Source of the DNA: Streptomyces luteolifulvus
GTDB taxonomy: Bacteria > Actinomycetota > Actinomycetes > Streptomycetales > Streptomycetaceae
Direction: 5' to 3'
Length of the DNA: 64,000 bases
NCBI RefSeq assembly: GCF_008806595.1
Contig: NZ_VZRB01000001.1
Span: 215,423-279,422, forward strand
The notes beneath the pieces were generated by a model that saw nothing but the letters and a program-made list of their open reading frames with translations, had not been told where the DNA came from and ran no database searches. This document shows, piece after piece, positions 25,473 to 35,664 of this stretch (positions are counted from its first letter, which is position 1; every line of letters starts with the position of its first letter). Made by a program: the position numbers and the translations under genes.

Positions 25473-25492
25473 TATGTCTCTATGAGGACATA
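25473..25492. promoter_or_regulatory. LysR-type inverted repeat between divergent genes
   Basis: TATGTC (25473-25478) and GACATA (25487-25492) form a perfect inverted repeat with an 8-bp spacer in the 70-bp gap between the transporter and LysR genes. TAAACT at 25491-25496 lies 6 bp before the LysR ATG and may be its -10 box. LysR regulators normally bind such T-N11-A-type dyads in the divergent promoter. Confidence 0.6.
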
Positions 25493-25502
25493 AACTGGGG
25501 TT

Positions 25503-26453
25503 ATGAGCAGGAGCAGTGGGGTGGAGGAGCCGGAACAGTCCCGGCCGGTGGCCGGCGCCGGCGGCTCGCTGGCGCACCGGGTGCCGGAACTCGGGGCGCT
25601 GGAACTGCTGCTGGCGGTGGCGCGGCTCGGCAGCCTCGGCGCGGCGGCGCGCGAACTGGGCATCACCCAGCCGGCGGCGAGCAGCCGGATCCGCTCGATG
25701 GAACGCCAGCTGGGGGTGGCGCTGGTGGACCGCTCGCCGCGCGGCTCCCGGCTGACGGAGTCCGGTGCGCTGGTGACGGACTGGGCGCGGCGGATCGTGG
25801 AGGCGGCGGAGGCCTTCGACGTGGGTGCGCAGGCGCTGCGCGACCGGCGGGACTCCCGGCTGCGGGTGGCGGCGAGCATGACGATCGCGGAGTATCTGCT
25901 GCCGGGCTGGCTGCTCGCCCTGCGCGCCCAGCGGCCGGACACGGCGGTGTCGCTGCTCGCCGGCAACTCGGCGGCCGTTGCGGAACGGCTGCTGGCGGAC
26001 GAGGCGGACCTGGGGTTCGTGGAGGGGGTGACCGTGCCGACGGGGCTGGACTCCGTGGTCATCGCCCATGACAACCTGATCGTGGTGACTGCGCCGGGGC
26101 ACGCCTGGTCCCGGCGGCGGCGACCGCTGGAGGCGTCGGAGCTGGCGGCGACGCCGCTGATCCTGCGGGAGGAGGGCTCGGGTACCCGGCAGGTTCTGGA
26201 CGCGGCGCTGGGCGGGCTGGCCCGCCCGCTGATCGAGCTGTCCTCCACCACTGCGGTCAAGGCGGCGGCGGTGAGCGGGGCGGGCCCCGCGGTCCTCAGC
26301 GAACTCGCCGTCGGCGAGGAGCTGTCGATGCGCCGCCTGGTCGGCGTCCCCCTGGCGGACGTCTCCCTGGCGAGGGACCTCCGCGCGGTCTGGCCGACGG
26401 GTCACCGGCCGGTGGGACCGGCGAGGGACCTGCTGTCGCTGACGCGGGGATGA
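25503..26453 (+). CDS. LysR-family transcriptional regulator
   Basis: A 316-aa LysR-type regulator. After a ~30-residue leader the winged helix is clear (LGALELLLAVARLGSLGAAARELGITQPAASSRIRSMERQLG, residues ~31-72), followed by the two-lobe effector domain (LRVAASMTIAEYLLPGWLLALRAQ onward, to residue ~300). It is divergent from the interrupted SLAC1/TDT transporter, its expected target, so the regulator may now be orphaned. The ATG at 25503 has almost no Shine-Dalgarno and may be read from a leaderless mRNA. Confidence 0.92.
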   Translation: MSRSSGVEEPEQSRPVAGAGGSLAHRVPELGALELLLAVARLGSLGAAARELGITQPAASSRIRSMERQLGVALVDRSPRGSRLTESGALVTDWARRIVEAAEAFDVGAQALRDRRDSRLRVAASMTIAEYLLPGWLLALRAQRPDTAVSLLAGNSAAVAERLLADEADLGFVEGVTVPTGLDSVVIAHDNLIVVTAPGHAWSRRRRPLEASELAATPLILREEGSGTRQVLDAALGGLARPLIELSSTTAVKAAAVSGAGPAVLSELAVGEELSMRRLVGVPLADVSLARDLRAVWPTGHRPVGPARDLLSLTRG

Positions 26454-26460
26454 CGGCGGG

Positions 26461-27147
26461 TCAGGGCGCCGCCGCGGCCCGCACCAGCGCCCGCATCACC
26501 CGCAGGTCCTCGCCCATCTCCGGATGCCACTGCACGCCCAGCACCCAGGCGGCGGACGGGAGTTCCAGCGCCTCCACCGTCCCGTCGGCCGCGTACGCCG
26601 ACGCGACCAGTCCCTCACCCAGGCGGTCCACGGCCTGGTGGTGATACGTCGGCACGGACGTCTCCTCCGGCGCGGCCGCGGCGTACAGACTCCCCGGCAC
26701 CGGCTTGACGGTGTGGTCGCCGAAGACGCCCACGACCTCCGCGTGCCCCTCGATGTGCTGCACGAGCGTCCCGCCGAGGGCGACGTTCAGCAGTTGCATG
26801 CCCCGGCAGATGCCGAGCAGCGGAACTCCCGCCGCCAGCCCCGCGTCGATCAGGGCCAGCTCCCAGGCGTCCCGCTCCCGCGCCGGCGGCCCGGTGCGCG
26901 GCTCGCGCTCCGCGCCGTAGCGGACCGGCTCGACATCCGGTCCGCCCGCGATGACCAGCCCGTCCAGCCGGGCCACGGCCGCCGTCGCGTGCTCCGGGTC
27001 GTCCGGCGGGAGCATCGCGGCCAGGCCGCCCGCCCGCTGCACCAGCCGCGGATAGCCGACGGGCAGCAGTGCCGCCTCCAGCTCCCACACGCCCCAGCGC
27101 GCACCGCACTCCAGATAGGTGCTGACACCGATCAACGGCCTGGCCAC
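26461..27147 (-). CDS. Gamma-glutamyl-gamma-aminobutyrate hydrolase-like class I amidotransferase (PuuD family)
   Basis: A 228-aa peptidase C26 family protein that cleaves gamma-glutamyl amide bonds. The nucleophile Cys114 sits in LLGICRGMQLLNVALGG and the His208/Glu210 pair in GVQWHPE, completing the triad. By position it is the likely hydrolase that would release glutamate from a gamma-glutamylated intermediate made by the neighbouring GlnA4. It begins with GTG 27147 preceded by GGAGGGAG and lies 24 bp behind the permease on the same strand, probably in one transcript. Confidence 0.92.
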   Translation of the reverse strand: MARPLIGVSTYLECGARWGVWELEAALLPVGYPRLVQRAGGLAAMLPPDDPEHATAAVARLDGLVIAGGPDVEPVRYGAEREPRTGPPARERDAWELALIDAGLAAGVPLLGICRGMQLLNVALGGTLVQHIEGHAEVVGVFGDHTVKPVPGSLYAAAAPEETSVPTYHHQAVDRLGEGLVASAYAADGTVEALELPSAAWVLGVQWHPEMGEDLRVMRALVRAAAAP

Positions 27148-27171
27148 AGAAACTCCCTCCGAGTCGAGAAC

Positions 27172-28617
<1,446 letters not shown>

Positions 28618-28699
28618 GGGCCAACTCCCCACATGCGGCGGACACCGGGCATCTCCGGGCACGATGGGGTCGACCGGACTCCGGTTCAATGGAATGGAT

Positions 28700-28742
28700 C
28701 CATACCTTTGCGGTGTCGGCCACCCGATGGCAATACCCTTGC
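28700..28742. promoter_or_regulatory. Repeated 12-bp element upstream of the permease
   Basis: CCATACCTTTGC (28700-28711) and CAATACCCTTGC (28731-28742) agree at 10 of 12 positions and start 31 bp apart, about three helical turns. A third, weaker copy (CAATACCTTATG, 29578-29589) lies upstream of glnA4. They are candidate binding sites of the FadR-type regulator encoded between the two promoters. Confidence 0.45.
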
Positions 28743-28795
28743 GTCAATCGCCGGTAAATCCACCGTCGCCGCGGACACCGCGGACGGGGCGCCGC

Positions 28796-29542
28796 TCAGC
28801 CGAGGAAGCCCCGCAGCAGCGCCGCCGTGCCCCCGCAGTGCTCGCGCATGATGTCCCGCGCCGCCTCTGCGTCGCCCTCGATCACGGCCTCCACGAGCGC
28901 GGTGTGCTGCCGCTGGGAGTGCTCCAGATTGCGCACGAGCAGCGGGATGCAGTCGAGCAGATCGTTGACGGTGGCGCGTACGGCCGCGTACTGGGCGGTG
29001 AGCGTGGGGGAGCCCGACAGCTCGGCGAGCGTCAGATGCAGCAGCGTGTCCAGGCGGCGGTACTCGGCCAGCGGGGCGTCGTGCGTGCGCGCCAGCGCCT
29101 CGCGCAGCCGCTCCGCCTGCTCCTCGTCCAGCCCGTGCGCCGCGCACAGCCCGGCCGCCCCCACCTCCAGCACCTCGCGGAAGCGCAGCGTGTCCTCGAC
29201 GTCGACGTCCGACAGGCGGCGGCGCAGCTCCTCCTCGCCGGGGGTCTCGGTGCGCGGCCGCACGAACGTGCCGCCGTAGCGCCCGCGCCGCGACTCGACC
29301 AGGCCCTGGTCCTGGAGCACCTTCAGCACCTCGCGCAGCGTCACCCGGCTGATCCCCAGCCGGTCGGCCAGCTCGCGCTCCGCGGGCAGCCGTTCGCCGC
29401 CCGGCACCAGGCCGAGCCGGACGACCTGGAGGATCTGCTCCAGGGCCTCCTCGAAACCGTTGCCGGCCCGCACCGGGCGCAGGACCGACGTCAGCCGGTC
29501 GTCGGCCCCGGGCGCCCCGTGCTCCGTGCCCGCCTGCGACAT
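28796..29542 (-). CDS. FadR/GntR-family transcriptional regulator
   Basis: A 248-aa GntR regulator of the FadR subfamily. The winged helix spans about residues 27-85 (EQILQVVRLGLVPGGERLPAERELADRLG, then ISRVTLREVLKVLQDQG) and the all-helical FCD ligand-binding domain follows (DTLRFREVLEVGAAGLCA up to HTALVEAVIEGDAEAARDIMREH, with metal-site histidines). I start at ATG 29542 because GGAAGGGGG lies 9 bp upstream; the ATG at 29563 would overlap that site. It is divergent from glnA4 and upstream of the permease on its own strand, so it is the probable repressor of the ethanolamine genes. Confidence 0.92.
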   Translation of the reverse strand: MSQAGTEHGAPGADDRLTSVLRPVRAGNGFEEALEQILQVVRLGLVPGGERLPAERELADRLGISRVTLREVLKVLQDQGLVESRRGRYGGTFVRPRTETPGEEELRRRLSDVDVEDTLRFREVLEVGAAGLCAAHGLDEEQAERLREALARTHDAPLAEYRRLDTLLHLTLAELSGSPTLTAQYAAVRATVNDLLDCIPLLVRNLEHSQRQHTALVEAVIEGDAEAARDIMREHCGGTAALLRGFLG

Positions 29543-29576
29543 CTGGTCGGACCCCCTTCCCAATCAATGGTCCTAC

Positions 29577-29590
29577 GCAATACCTTATGG
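29577..29590. promoter_or_regulatory. CAATACC element in the gntR-glnA4 intergenic region
   Basis: GCAATACCTTATGG lies 39 bp before the glnA4 start, and shares GCAATACC with the element upstream of the permease (28730-28742). The preceding bases give GGT-N10-ACC symmetry (GGTCCTACGCAATACC). It is a candidate operator for the divergent FadR-type regulator. Confidence 0.4.
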
Positions 29591-29629
29591 GCTCCCGGCT
29601 GACCGAAGTAGCCGAATGGAGGCTCTCCC

Positions 29630-30994
29630 GTGGCAGACCGCACACCCCCGCTGAGCGTCGAGGAGCTGCATGCCCTCGTCGCGAGCGGTGAGATCGACAC
29701 TGTCGTCCTGGCCTTCCCCGATATGCAAGGGCGGCTTCAGGGCAAGCGGTTCGCCGCCCGTTTCTTCCTCGACGAGGTCCTCCACCACGGCACCGAGGGC
29801 TGCAACTACCTGCTGGCCGTCGACGCCGACATGAACACCGTCGACGGCTATGCGATGTCCTCCTGGGAGCGCGGATACGGCGACTTCGCCATGCACCCGG
29901 ACCTGTCCACGCTCCGCCGCGTCCCCTGGAACGCGGGCACGGCGATGCTCGTCGCCGACCTCGCCTGGGACGACGGCTCCCCGGTCGTCGCCGCACCCCG
30001 GCAGATCCTGCGCCGCCAGCTGGACCGGCTCGCCGAGCACGGCTTCACCGCCCAGGTCGGCACGGAGCTGGAGTTCATCGTCTTCAAGGACACCTACGAA
30101 CAGGCCTGGGACGCGGGCTACCGGGGGCTGACCCCGGCCAACCAGTACAACATCGACTACTCGGTGCTCGGTACCGGCCGCATCGAGCCCCTGCTGCGCC
30201 GCATCCGCAACGAGATGGCGGGCGCCGGCCTCACCGTCGAGTCCGCCAAGGGCGAGTGCAACCCCGGCCAGCACGAGATCGCCTTCCGCTACGAGGAGGC
30301 CCTGGTCACCTGCGACCAGCACGCGATCTACAAGACCGGCGCCAAGGAGATCGCCGCCCAGGAGGGCGTCTCGCTCACCTTCATGGCCAAGTACAACGAG
30401 CGCGAGGGCAACTCCTGCCACATCCACCTCTCCCTCGCGGACGCCGCCGGCAACAACGCCATGGCGGGCGACGGCGAGGGCGGCATGTCGGAGGTCATGC
30501 GCCACTTCCTCGCCGGACAGCTCGCCGCGCTGCGGGACTTCTCGCTGCTCTACGCCCCCAACATCAACTCCTACAAGCGGTTCCAGCCGGGCTCGTTCGC
30601 CCCGACCGCGGTCGCCTGGGGTCACGACAACCGCACCTGTGCGCTCCGCGTGGTCGGCCACGGCCGCTCGCTGCGCTTCGAGAACCGGCTGCCCGGCGGT
30701 GATGTCAACCCGCACCTCGCGGTGGCGGGGCTGGTGGCGGCCGGCCTGTACGGCATCGAGCAGAAGCTGGAGCTGCCCGATGCCTGTGCCGGCAACGCCT
30801 ACACCTCCGAGTACGAGCACGTCCCGACCACGCTGCGCGAGGCCGCCGAACTCTGGGAGAACAGCCCGCTCGCCAAGGCCGCCTTCGGCGATGAGGTCGT
30901 CGCGCACTACCGCAACATGGCGCGCGTCGAACTGGACGCCTTCGACGCCGCGGTCACCGACTGGGAGCTGCGCCGCTCCTTCGAACGCATGTGA
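29630..30994 (+). CDS. glnA4: Glutamine synthetase-like gamma-glutamylethanolamide synthetase (GlnA4)
   Basis: A 454-aa glutamine-synthetase-family ligase. The GS landmarks are present: ESAKGECNPGQHEIAFRY (metal ligands), NSCHIHLSL, NSYKRFQPGSFAPTAVAWG and ENRLPGGDVNPHLAVAG. The family joins glutamate to an amine using ATP. By gene order it matches S. coelicolor SCO1613 (GlnA4), reported to glutamylate ethanolamine (recalled). Ethanolamine permease, gamma-glutamyl hydrolase, aldehyde dehydrogenase and FadR-type regulator genes surround it, supporting that role rather than ammonium assimilation. GTG start with ATGGAGG upstream; its stop overlaps the next start (GTGA). Confidence 0.9.
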   Translation: MADRTPPLSVEELHALVASGEIDTVVLAFPDMQGRLQGKRFAARFFLDEVLHHGTEGCNYLLAVDADMNTVDGYAMSSWERGYGDFAMHPDLSTLRRVPWNAGTAMLVADLAWDDGSPVVAAPRQILRRQLDRLAEHGFTAQVGTELEFIVFKDTYEQAWDAGYRGLTPANQYNIDYSVLGTGRIEPLLRRIRNEMAGAGLTVESAKGECNPGQHEIAFRYEEALVTCDQHAIYKTGAKEIAAQEGVSLTFMAKYNEREGNSCHIHLSLADAAGNNAMAGDGEGGMSEVMRHFLAGQLAALRDFSLLYAPNINSYKRFQPGSFAPTAVAWGHDNRTCALRVVGHGRSLRFENRLPGGDVNPHLAVAGLVAAGLYGIEQKLELPDACAGNAYTSEYEHVPTTLREAAELWENSPLAKAAFGDEVVAHYRNMARVELDAFDAAVTDWELRRSFERM

Positions 30995-32382
30995 GGCCCC
31001 TGTTGTCTTCCGAGTACGCGCTGGAAGTACGGAACCCCGCCACCGAGGAGGTCGTCGCGACCGTTCCCGGTGCCACCGCCGCCGACGTGGACGCGGCGGT
31101 CGTACGCGCCACGAAGGCGCAGTCCGCCTGGGCCGCCCTCGCGCCCGGCGACCGCGCCCGGCTGCTGCGCCGGTTCGCGGCCACCGTCGATCAGCACCTC
31201 GAGGAACTCGCTCAGCTGGAGGTCCGCGAGGCCGGACACACCATCGGCAACGCCCGTTGGGAGGCGGGCAATGTGCGCGATCTGCTCGACTACGCGGCCG
31301 GCGGTGTGGAACGGCTGACGGGACGCCAGATCCCCGTCCCCGGCGGCCTCGACGTCACCATCCTCGAACCGCTCGGTGTCGTCGGCGTCATCGCGCCCTG
31401 GAACTTCCCCATGCCGATCGCCGCCTGGGGCACGGCCCCGGCGCTGGCGGCGGGCAATGCCGTCCTCCTCAAGCCCGCCGAGACGACCCCGCTGACCGCC
31501 CTGCGGCTGGCCGAACTCGCCCTCGCGGCGGGGCTGCCGGAAGGGCTGTTCCAGGTGCTGCCCGGCCACGGCCCGGTCGCGGGCAACGCGCTCGTCGAAC
31601 ACCCCGGCGTCGCGAAGATCGTCTTCACCGGGTCGACGGCCGTCGGCAAGCAGGTGCTGGCGAAGGGCTCGGCGCTCCTGAAGCGCGTCACCCTCGAACT
31701 CGGCGGCAAGAGCCCCAATATCGTCTTCGCCGACGCGGACCTCGAGGCCGCCGCCGCTGCGGCTCCCATGGCCTTCCTCGACAATTGCGGCCAGGACTGC
31801 TGCGCCCGCACCCGCATCCTCGTCCAGCGCAGCGCCTACGACCGCTTCCTCGGCCTTCTCGCCCCCGCGATCGAGTCCGTCCTCGTCGGCGACCCGGCCG
31901 ACGAGAACACCCAGATGGGCCCGCTCATCTCCAAGGTCCAGCTGGAGCGCGTCCGTTCGTACGTCGACCCCGCCGCGCCCGGCATCCGCGGCAAGGCACC
32001 CGAGGGACGCGGCTACTGGTTCCCGCCCACCGTCCTCACCGACGTCGACCCGCACGCGCGCGTGGCGGTCGAGGAGGTCTTCGGCCCCGTCGCCGTCGTC
32101 CTGCCCTTCGAGGACGAGGCGGACGCGATCCGGCTCGCCAACGCCACCGACTACGGCCTCTCCGGCTCCATCTGGACCCGCGACGTCGGCCGCGCCCTGC
32201 GCGTCTCGGGGGCCGTCCGCGCCGGCAATCTGTCCGTCAACTCCCACTCCAGCGTCCGCTACTGGACGCCCTTCGGCGGCTTCAAGCAGTCCGGCATCGG
32301 CCGGGAGCTCGGCCCCGACGCCCTGGCCGCCTTCACCGAAACCAAGAACGTCTTCATCAGCACGGAGGGCCCCGCACAGTGA
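30991..32382 (+). CDS. NAD(P)-dependent aldehyde dehydrogenase
   Basis: A 463-aa aldehyde dehydrogenase. The catalytic Glu236 is in TLELGGKSPN and the catalytic Cys270 in CGQDCCARTR. IAPWNFPMPIAAW and VFTGSTAVGKQV are cofactor-binding motifs. In the proposed ethanolamine route it would oxidise the aldehyde formed after glutamylation. GTG 30991 overlaps the glnA4 stop (GTGA), so the two are translationally coupled; a TTG at 31003 is an alternative start. It in turn overlaps the SDR gene in the same way. Confidence 0.93.
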   Translation: MRPLLSSEYALEVRNPATEEVVATVPGATAADVDAAVVRATKAQSAWAALAPGDRARLLRRFAATVDQHLEELAQLEVREAGHTIGNARWEAGNVRDLLDYAAGGVERLTGRQIPVPGGLDVTILEPLGVVGVIAPWNFPMPIAAWGTAPALAAGNAVLLKPAETTPLTALRLAELALAAGLPEGLFQVLPGHGPVAGNALVEHPGVAKIVFTGSTAVGKQVLAKGSALLKRVTLELGGKSPNIVFADADLEAAAAAAPMAFLDNCGQDCCARTRILVQRSAYDRFLGLLAPAIESVLVGDPADENTQMGPLISKVQLERVRSYVDPAAPGIRGKAPEGRGYWFPPTVLTDVDPHARVAVEEVFGPVAVVLPFEDEADAIRLANATDYGLSGSIWTRDVGRALRVSGAVRAGNLSVNSHSSVRYWTPFGGFKQSGIGRELGPDALAAFTETKNVFISTEGPAQ

Positions 32383-33170
32383 CCGCATCCACTGACGACA
32401 TCATCTGCCGCCGCCTCGTCGGCCGCACCGCCGTCATCACCGGAGCCGGCAGCGGCATCGGCCTCGCCACCGCGCGCCGACTCGCCTCCGAGGGGGCGCA
32501 CGTGGTGTGCGGCGACCTGGACGAGCAGCGCGGCAAGGCGGCCGCCGACGAGGTCGGCGGGATCTTCGTGAAGGTCGACGTCACCGACCCCGAGCAGGTC
32601 GAGGCCCTGTTCAAGGCGGCGTACGACACCTACGGCAGCGTCGACATCGCGTTCAACAACGCCGGTATCTCCCCGCCCGACGACGACTCCATCCTGGAGA
32701 CCGGCCTGGAGGCCTGGAAGCGCGTCCAGGAGGTCAACCTCACCTCCGTCTACCTGTGCTGCAAGGCCGCCATCCCTTACATGCAGCGCCAGGGCAAGGG
32801 CTCCATCATCAACACGGCGTCGTTCGTGGCCCGGATGGGCGCGGCGACCTCGCAGATCTCGTACACGGCCTCCAAGGGCGGCGTGCTCGCCATGTCCCGC
32901 GAACTGGGCGTGCAGTTCGCCCGCGAGGGCATCCGCGTCAACGCCCTGTGCCCGGGCCCGGTCAACACCCCCTTGCTCCAGGAGCTGTTCGCCAAGGACC
33001 CGGAGCGGGCCGCCCGCCGGCTCGTGCACATCCCGCTCGGCCGTTTCGCCGAGGCCGAGGAGATCGCCGCCGCCGTCGCCTTCCTGGCCAGCGACGACTC
33101 CTCCTTCGTGAACGCGAGCGACTTCCTGGTGGACGGCGGGATCGCGGGCGCGTACGTCACGCCCCTGTAG
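32379..33170 (+). CDS. Short-chain dehydrogenase/reductase
   Basis: A 263-aa classical SDR. The Rossmann motif TGAGSGIG is near residue 20, NNAG follows, the catalytic Ser lies in INTASF and Tyr/Lys in YTASK. LASDDSSFVNASDFLVDGG is the usual C-terminal signature. It is the third gene of the glnA4 operon (GTGA overlap), so it probably oxidises the alcohol of the glutamylated amine to the aldehyde used by the preceding enzyme. That order of steps is inferred from context. Confidence 0.93.
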   Translation: MTASTDDIICRRLVGRTAVITGAGSGIGLATARRLASEGAHVVCGDLDEQRGKAAADEVGGIFVKVDVTDPEQVEALFKAAYDTYGSVDIAFNNAGISPPDDDSILETGLEAWKRVQEVNLTSVYLCCKAAIPYMQRQGKGSIINTASFVARMGAATSQISYTASKGGVLAMSRELGVQFAREGIRVNALCPGPVNTPLLQELFAKDPERAARRLVHIPLGRFAEAEEIAAAVAFLASDDSSFVNASDFLVDGGIAGAYVTPL

Positions 33171-33261
33171 CGGTCGCCGAGACGCGGGCACCCGCCCTCG
33201 CGGTCCGTCCTGGGCCCTGTCGTCAAATGCCCGCCTGCCTGGCGGGGCCTAGAGTGCCGGG

Positions 33262-34179
33262 ATGAGCATGACGACCCCGCCCGGCTGGTACCGCGATCCC
33301 TCGGCCCCTCACATGGAGCGCTGGTGGGACGGCACGGCCTGGACGGAGCACCGGCGCGCACCCGCGGCCGCTCCCGGACAGCCGGTGCCGCAGCCTCCGT
33401 CGGCAAGCGGCGGCACCGGCCGGGCGAGGGTCGTCGCCCTCACGACCGCGGGCGCCGTCCTCGCCGCGGCGGTCGTCACGGGCGCGGTCGTGCTCGGCCA
33501 GGGCGACGACGACGGCGGCGGCGCGGAGGCGGAGACCGTGCCGACCCGGGTGACCTCGGCTGCCGCCCCGACGAGCGCCACCCCGTCCCCCTCGCTCTCC
33601 GCCGACGATCCGTTGGTCGTCGTCGACGAACTCAACGGCATCACCCTGCCGCTGCCCGACGGCTGGGTCAGGCCGAAGAACATCGCCGTGGAGGACGTCG
33701 TCATGACCACGGACGGTACGTACGACTGCCCGGCCGGCGTGGGCCTGTGCCGGCACGGGCTCGTCATCTCGCGCACCGGGACCTCGACCGACGAGACCTC
33801 ACCCCGGGCCCTCGCCCAGCAGGACATCCCCGACGCGGCCGACGCCGCCTACGACCGCGACCTGACCGGCCGACGCCCCTTCGGCGGCATCGAGTCCCAC
33901 CAGGTCGTCGGATCCGGACAGGTCGCGGTGGCGGGACGCGCGGGCTGGTACGTGCGCTGGCGGGTGCGCACCGCCGAGGGCCCCGGCGGCTATGTGCAGT
34001 CGCTGGCCTTCCCGTCCAGCGTCGGCACCCAAGCGCCGGTCGTCGTGCGCTTCGTCTTCGACGCCGGCAAGGACGGGCCGCCGCTCGCCGACATGGACAA
34101 GATCACCAAGGGGATCCGGGTGCTCGGCGACGCGGATGCAGGCGGCGGAGTGGGCAGCAGCATCGGCCCGACCGGCTGA
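33262..34179 (+). CDS. DUF2510 membrane protein
   Basis: A 305-aa protein with an N-terminal DUF2510 domain (PPGWYRDPSAPHMERWWDGTAWTEH, residues ~5-29), a Pro-rich linker, one membrane helix (about 55-80, VVALTTAGAVLAAAVVTGAVVLGQG), then a Ser/Thr-rich stretch and an extracytoplasmic domain of unknown role. TAGAGT (33250-33255) 6 bp before the ATG suggests a leaderless promoter. No function can be assigned; the DUF2510 part is thought to act on the cytoplasmic face. Confidence 0.85.
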   Translation: MSMTTPPGWYRDPSAPHMERWWDGTAWTEHRRAPAAAPGQPVPQPPSASGGTGRARVVALTTAGAVLAAAVVTGAVVLGQGDDDGGGAEAETVPTRVTSAAAPTSATPSPSLSADDPLVVVDELNGITLPLPDGWVRPKNIAVEDVVMTTDGTYDCPAGVGLCRHGLVISRTGTSTDETSPRALAQQDIPDAADAAYDRDLTGRRPFGGIESHQVVGSGQVAVAGRAGWYVRWRVRTAEGPGGYVQSLAFPSSVGTQAPVVVRFVFDAGKDGPPLADMDKITKGIRVLGDADAGGGVGSSIGPTG

Positions 34180-34187
34180 CCGGGCGG

Positions 34188-35390
34188 TCACAGGAAAGTC
34201 CGGCCTTCTCCGCGGTACGTCGGGACGGTCGCCGTCACCGCGTCCCCCGCGACCAGGTGCAGCGTGTCGAACCGCTCGCACAGCTCGCCCGCCTTCGCGT
34301 GCCGGAACCACACCTTGTCGCCGAGAAGGAGGTCGTCGGCGGGGGAGCCGAGCAGGGGCGTCTGCACCTCGCCGGGGCCCTCCTGAGGGTCGTACCGCAG
34401 GCCCTGCGGCAGATACGGCACCGGCAGCCGGTCGGCACCGGCCGCGCCGGAGGCCGGATAGCCACCGCCGAGGACCGTCACGACCCCCACCCCCGGCCGC
34501 CGTACGACGGGCAGGGCGAACAGGGCCGCCGGACGACCGCTGAACGACGTGTAGTTGTCGAACAGCCGCGGCACGTACAACCCGGAGCCCGCCGCGATCT
34601 CGGTGACCGCGTCCTCCGCGGCGGTGTGCTGCACACTGCCCGTGCCGCCGCCGTTCACGAACTCCAGGTCCGGCACCACGGCCCGGACCGCGCGCACCGC
34701 CTCGGCGCGCCGTTCGGCGAGCTCCCGGCGGGCCGTGGCCTGCATCAGCCGCACGGCACGCGAACGCAGCGGACGTCCGGCGATCGCGTCACCGACACCG
34801 GCGACATGACCCTCGTACCCCATGATTCCCACGACCCTGAACCCCGGCCGCCGGGCCACCGCCCGCGCCACGTCGGCCATCTGCGCGGGGGAGTGCAGCG
34901 GCGAGCGCCGGGCGCCGACCCGCACCCGCCCGCCCAGCAGCTTCAGCGAGGTGTCCAACTCCAGGCAGACACGCACCACTTCACGCCCGCCCTCGCGCGC
35001 GGCGTCGATCAGCCGGAGCTGGGCCGGATCGTCGATCATCACCGTCACGGCGGCCGCGAGCTTGGGATCCGACGTCAGCTCGGCGAATCCCGCGCGGTCC
35101 GCCGACGGGTAGGCGAGGAGGACGTCGTCGAACCCGGAGCGCGCCAGCCACAGGGACTCGGCGAGGGTGAAGGACATGATGCCCGCGAAGCCGTCTTTCG
35201 CGAGGACGCGTTCGAGCAGGGCACGGCAGCGCAGGGACTTGCTGGCGACGCGGACCGGCTTGCCCGCCGCGCGGCGGACGAGATCGTCCGCGTTGGCGTC
35301 GAAGGCGTCCAGGTCCACGATCGCGAGCGGGGCGTCGAGATGGGCGGCGGCCCGGTCGTAACGGGCCCGGTCAGCGGCGCGCGCAGTCAT
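34188..35390 (-). CDS. Alanine-racemase-fold PLP enzyme (amino acid deaminase/aldolase family)
   Basis: A 400-aa PLP enzyme with the alanine racemase N-terminal barrel. APLAIVDLDAFDANADDLVRRAAGKPVRVASKSLRCRAL carries the PLP lysine (VASKS). VMIDDPAQLRLID and VCLELDTSLKLLGGRVRVG are barrel strands, and the C-terminal half (DKVWFRHAKAGELCERFDTLHLV) matches metal-activated D-threonine-aldolase-like proteins with the metal-binding HxKAGE. The exact substrate, perhaps a D-amino acid, is not determined. I start at the ATG at 35390; the frame is open far upstream, but that is antisense to the next gene. Confidence 0.88.
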   Translation of the reverse strand: MTARAADRARYDRAAAHLDAPLAIVDLDAFDANADDLVRRAAGKPVRVASKSLRCRALLERVLAKDGFAGIMSFTLAESLWLARSGFDDVLLAYPSADRAGFAELTSDPKLAAAVTVMIDDPAQLRLIDAAREGGREVVRVCLELDTSLKLLGGRVRVGARRSPLHSPAQMADVARAVARRPGFRVVGIMGYEGHVAGVGDAIAGRPLRSRAVRLMQATARRELAERRAEAVRAVRAVVPDLEFVNGGGTGSVQHTAAEDAVTEIAAGSGLYVPRLFDNYTSFSGRPAALFALPVVRRPGVGVVTVLGGGYPASGAAGADRLPVPYLPQGLRYDPQEGPGEVQTPLLGSPADDLLLGDKVWFRHAKAGELCERFDTLHLVAGDAVTATVPTYRGEGRTFL

Positions 35391-35664
35391 GAACGAAGCC
35401 TGCCAGACAGGATTACCGCAGGGTAGGGGGACGTTTGGGGCAGATGCCCCGGGGTCGCGGGACTGGTTCCCGTTCGAGTGGGGGCAGCCCGTAGAGTGAC
35501 GCGCACGCACGGAGGAGCGAACCCGGCCGCAGGCCGCGCGGGGATGGCGCTCGGCCGGTGCGGGTATGCGTGTCCGGGACGGCCGAGTCCACGCCGGGCA
35601 CGCGCGACAGGACACGACGGTCCGTGAACGAGGTGACCACCCGGACACGAGGAAGCGGGGGTGC

